Shown one piece after another: positions 63,707 through 64,000 of a DNA stretch of 64,000 nt; positions within the stretch are counted from its first letter, which is position 1; each line of letters begins with the position of its first letter. The DNA is from Kondoa malvinella (lineage: Eukaryota; Basidiomycota; Agaricostilbomycetes; Agaricostilbales; Kondoaceae): positions 1-64,000 of the forward strand of contig BCIM01000001.1 of the NCBI GenBank assembly GCA_039545315.1. Reading direction: 5' to 3'. The notes beneath the pieces are model-generated. The model saw nothing but the letters and a program-made list of their open reading frames with translations, searched no databases and had not been told where the DNA came from. The position numbers and the translations under genes were made by a program.

Positions 63707-64000
63707 ATGGGACCAAAGAGAAAACAGGCGAACGCTGCTATCAAATCTCCTGCAAAGAAGAAACGTGTAGAGAGAGCAGAATCTGCAGAGGACACGCCGA
63801 AACCTGTGACGGCATCGGAGACCAAGGATGTTAAGACGCCTACTGCAAAGCTAAAAGTCTATGAGCCACCTGTACCTATGGAGCCCTTCAGCTTCAGTCT
63901 GTCTTGTTTCTCGGTTGCTGTAGCACACTCTTCTTATGTTGCCTTCCGCATGCCCAGCTGCTCCTCTTCCTACAAGGCATCGCAAGACACACGAGTTTTC
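63707..64000 (+). CDS. N-terminal part of a basic nuclear-type protein (runs off the window)
   Basis: I do not recognise the gene. The ATG at 63707 gives MGPKRKQANAAIKSPAKKKR, with two overlapping NLS-like clusters, then Glu/Thr/Lys-rich text (AEDTPKPVTASETKDVKTPT) and AKLKVYEPPVPMEPFSFSL. After that the frame probably enters an intron near 63900. The gene is truncated by the right edge. It lies on the same strand as TGS1 with a spacer of about 233 bp. Confidence 0.5.
   Translation, partial: MGPKRKQANAAIKSPAKKKRVERAESAEDTPKPVTASETKDVKTPTAKLKVYEPPVPMEPFSFSLSCFSVAVAHSSYVAFRMPSCSSSYKASQDTRVF

Overview
This window is nuclear DNA of an intron-rich fungus, most likely a basidiomycete. Almost every gene has to be read through many short (about 48-60 nt) GT-AG introns with CTAAC or CTGAC-like branch sites. 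The gene set is fungal: PKC1 with the HR1-C2-C1-kinase layout, JJJ1, ALG6, MON2, COX13, a GH17 wall glucanase-like protein and an OHCU decarboxylase. I see no CRISPR, operon, rRNA gene or confident tRNA gene.

Layout. Bases 1-4,885 are gene-poor. They hold a pair of 64-bp terminal inverted repeats about 1.28 kb apart (possible foldback or MITE remnant), a perfect 64-bp tandem duplication, and protein-like but unassignable minus-strand frames. From 4,886 to the right edge the window is gene-dense, with about 31 genes: RPS5 (-), a secreted beta-helix protein (-), a Ser-rich protein (+), ESS2 (-), a UPF0390 protein (-) divergent from an NADP-dependent reductase (+), a 68-aa coiled coil (+), JJJ1 (-), a bZIP factor (-), a DUF4112 protein (-), a GH17-like protein (+), SPC2 (+), RPS13 (-), an APC-family permease (-), RPS6 (+), MRP21 (+), an NBR1-type autophagy receptor (-), a membrane-anchored FG nucleoporin (+), OHCU decarboxylase (+), ALG6 (+), a DUF3074 protein (-), a two-TM protein (-), a pepsin-like protease (-), an alpha/beta hydrolase (-), acetoacetyl-CoA synthetase (+), TAF7 (+), PKC1 (+), MON2 (+), COX13 (+), TGS1 (+) and a truncated basic protein (+).

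The genes are mostly unlinked housekeeping functions: translation (three cytosolic and one mitochondrial ribosomal protein, JJJ1), RNA processing (ESS2, TGS1), transcription (TAF7, bZIP), secretion and glycosylation (SPC2, ALG6, MON2), and cell wall signalling and remodelling (PKC1, GH17). There is no biosynthetic cluster.

The observations I rate highest are: a nucleoporin with one N-terminal membrane segment and a C-terminal FxFG domain, the architecture of vertebrate POM121; an NBR1 homologue with two ZZ fingers, two tandem FW domains and a C-terminal LIR-like motif; a GH17 protein whose catalytic nucleophile Glu is Gln; an acetoacetyl-CoA synthetase gene whose intron starts with TT instead of GT; four GC-AG introns, two of them in COX13; introns that split or directly precede stop codons; and an ACCCACAA motif upstream of all three cytosolic ribosomal protein genes.

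Limits: exon boundaries were worked out by eye from frame continuity, splice consensus and family similarity recalled from memory. No alignments, RNA data or searches were available.
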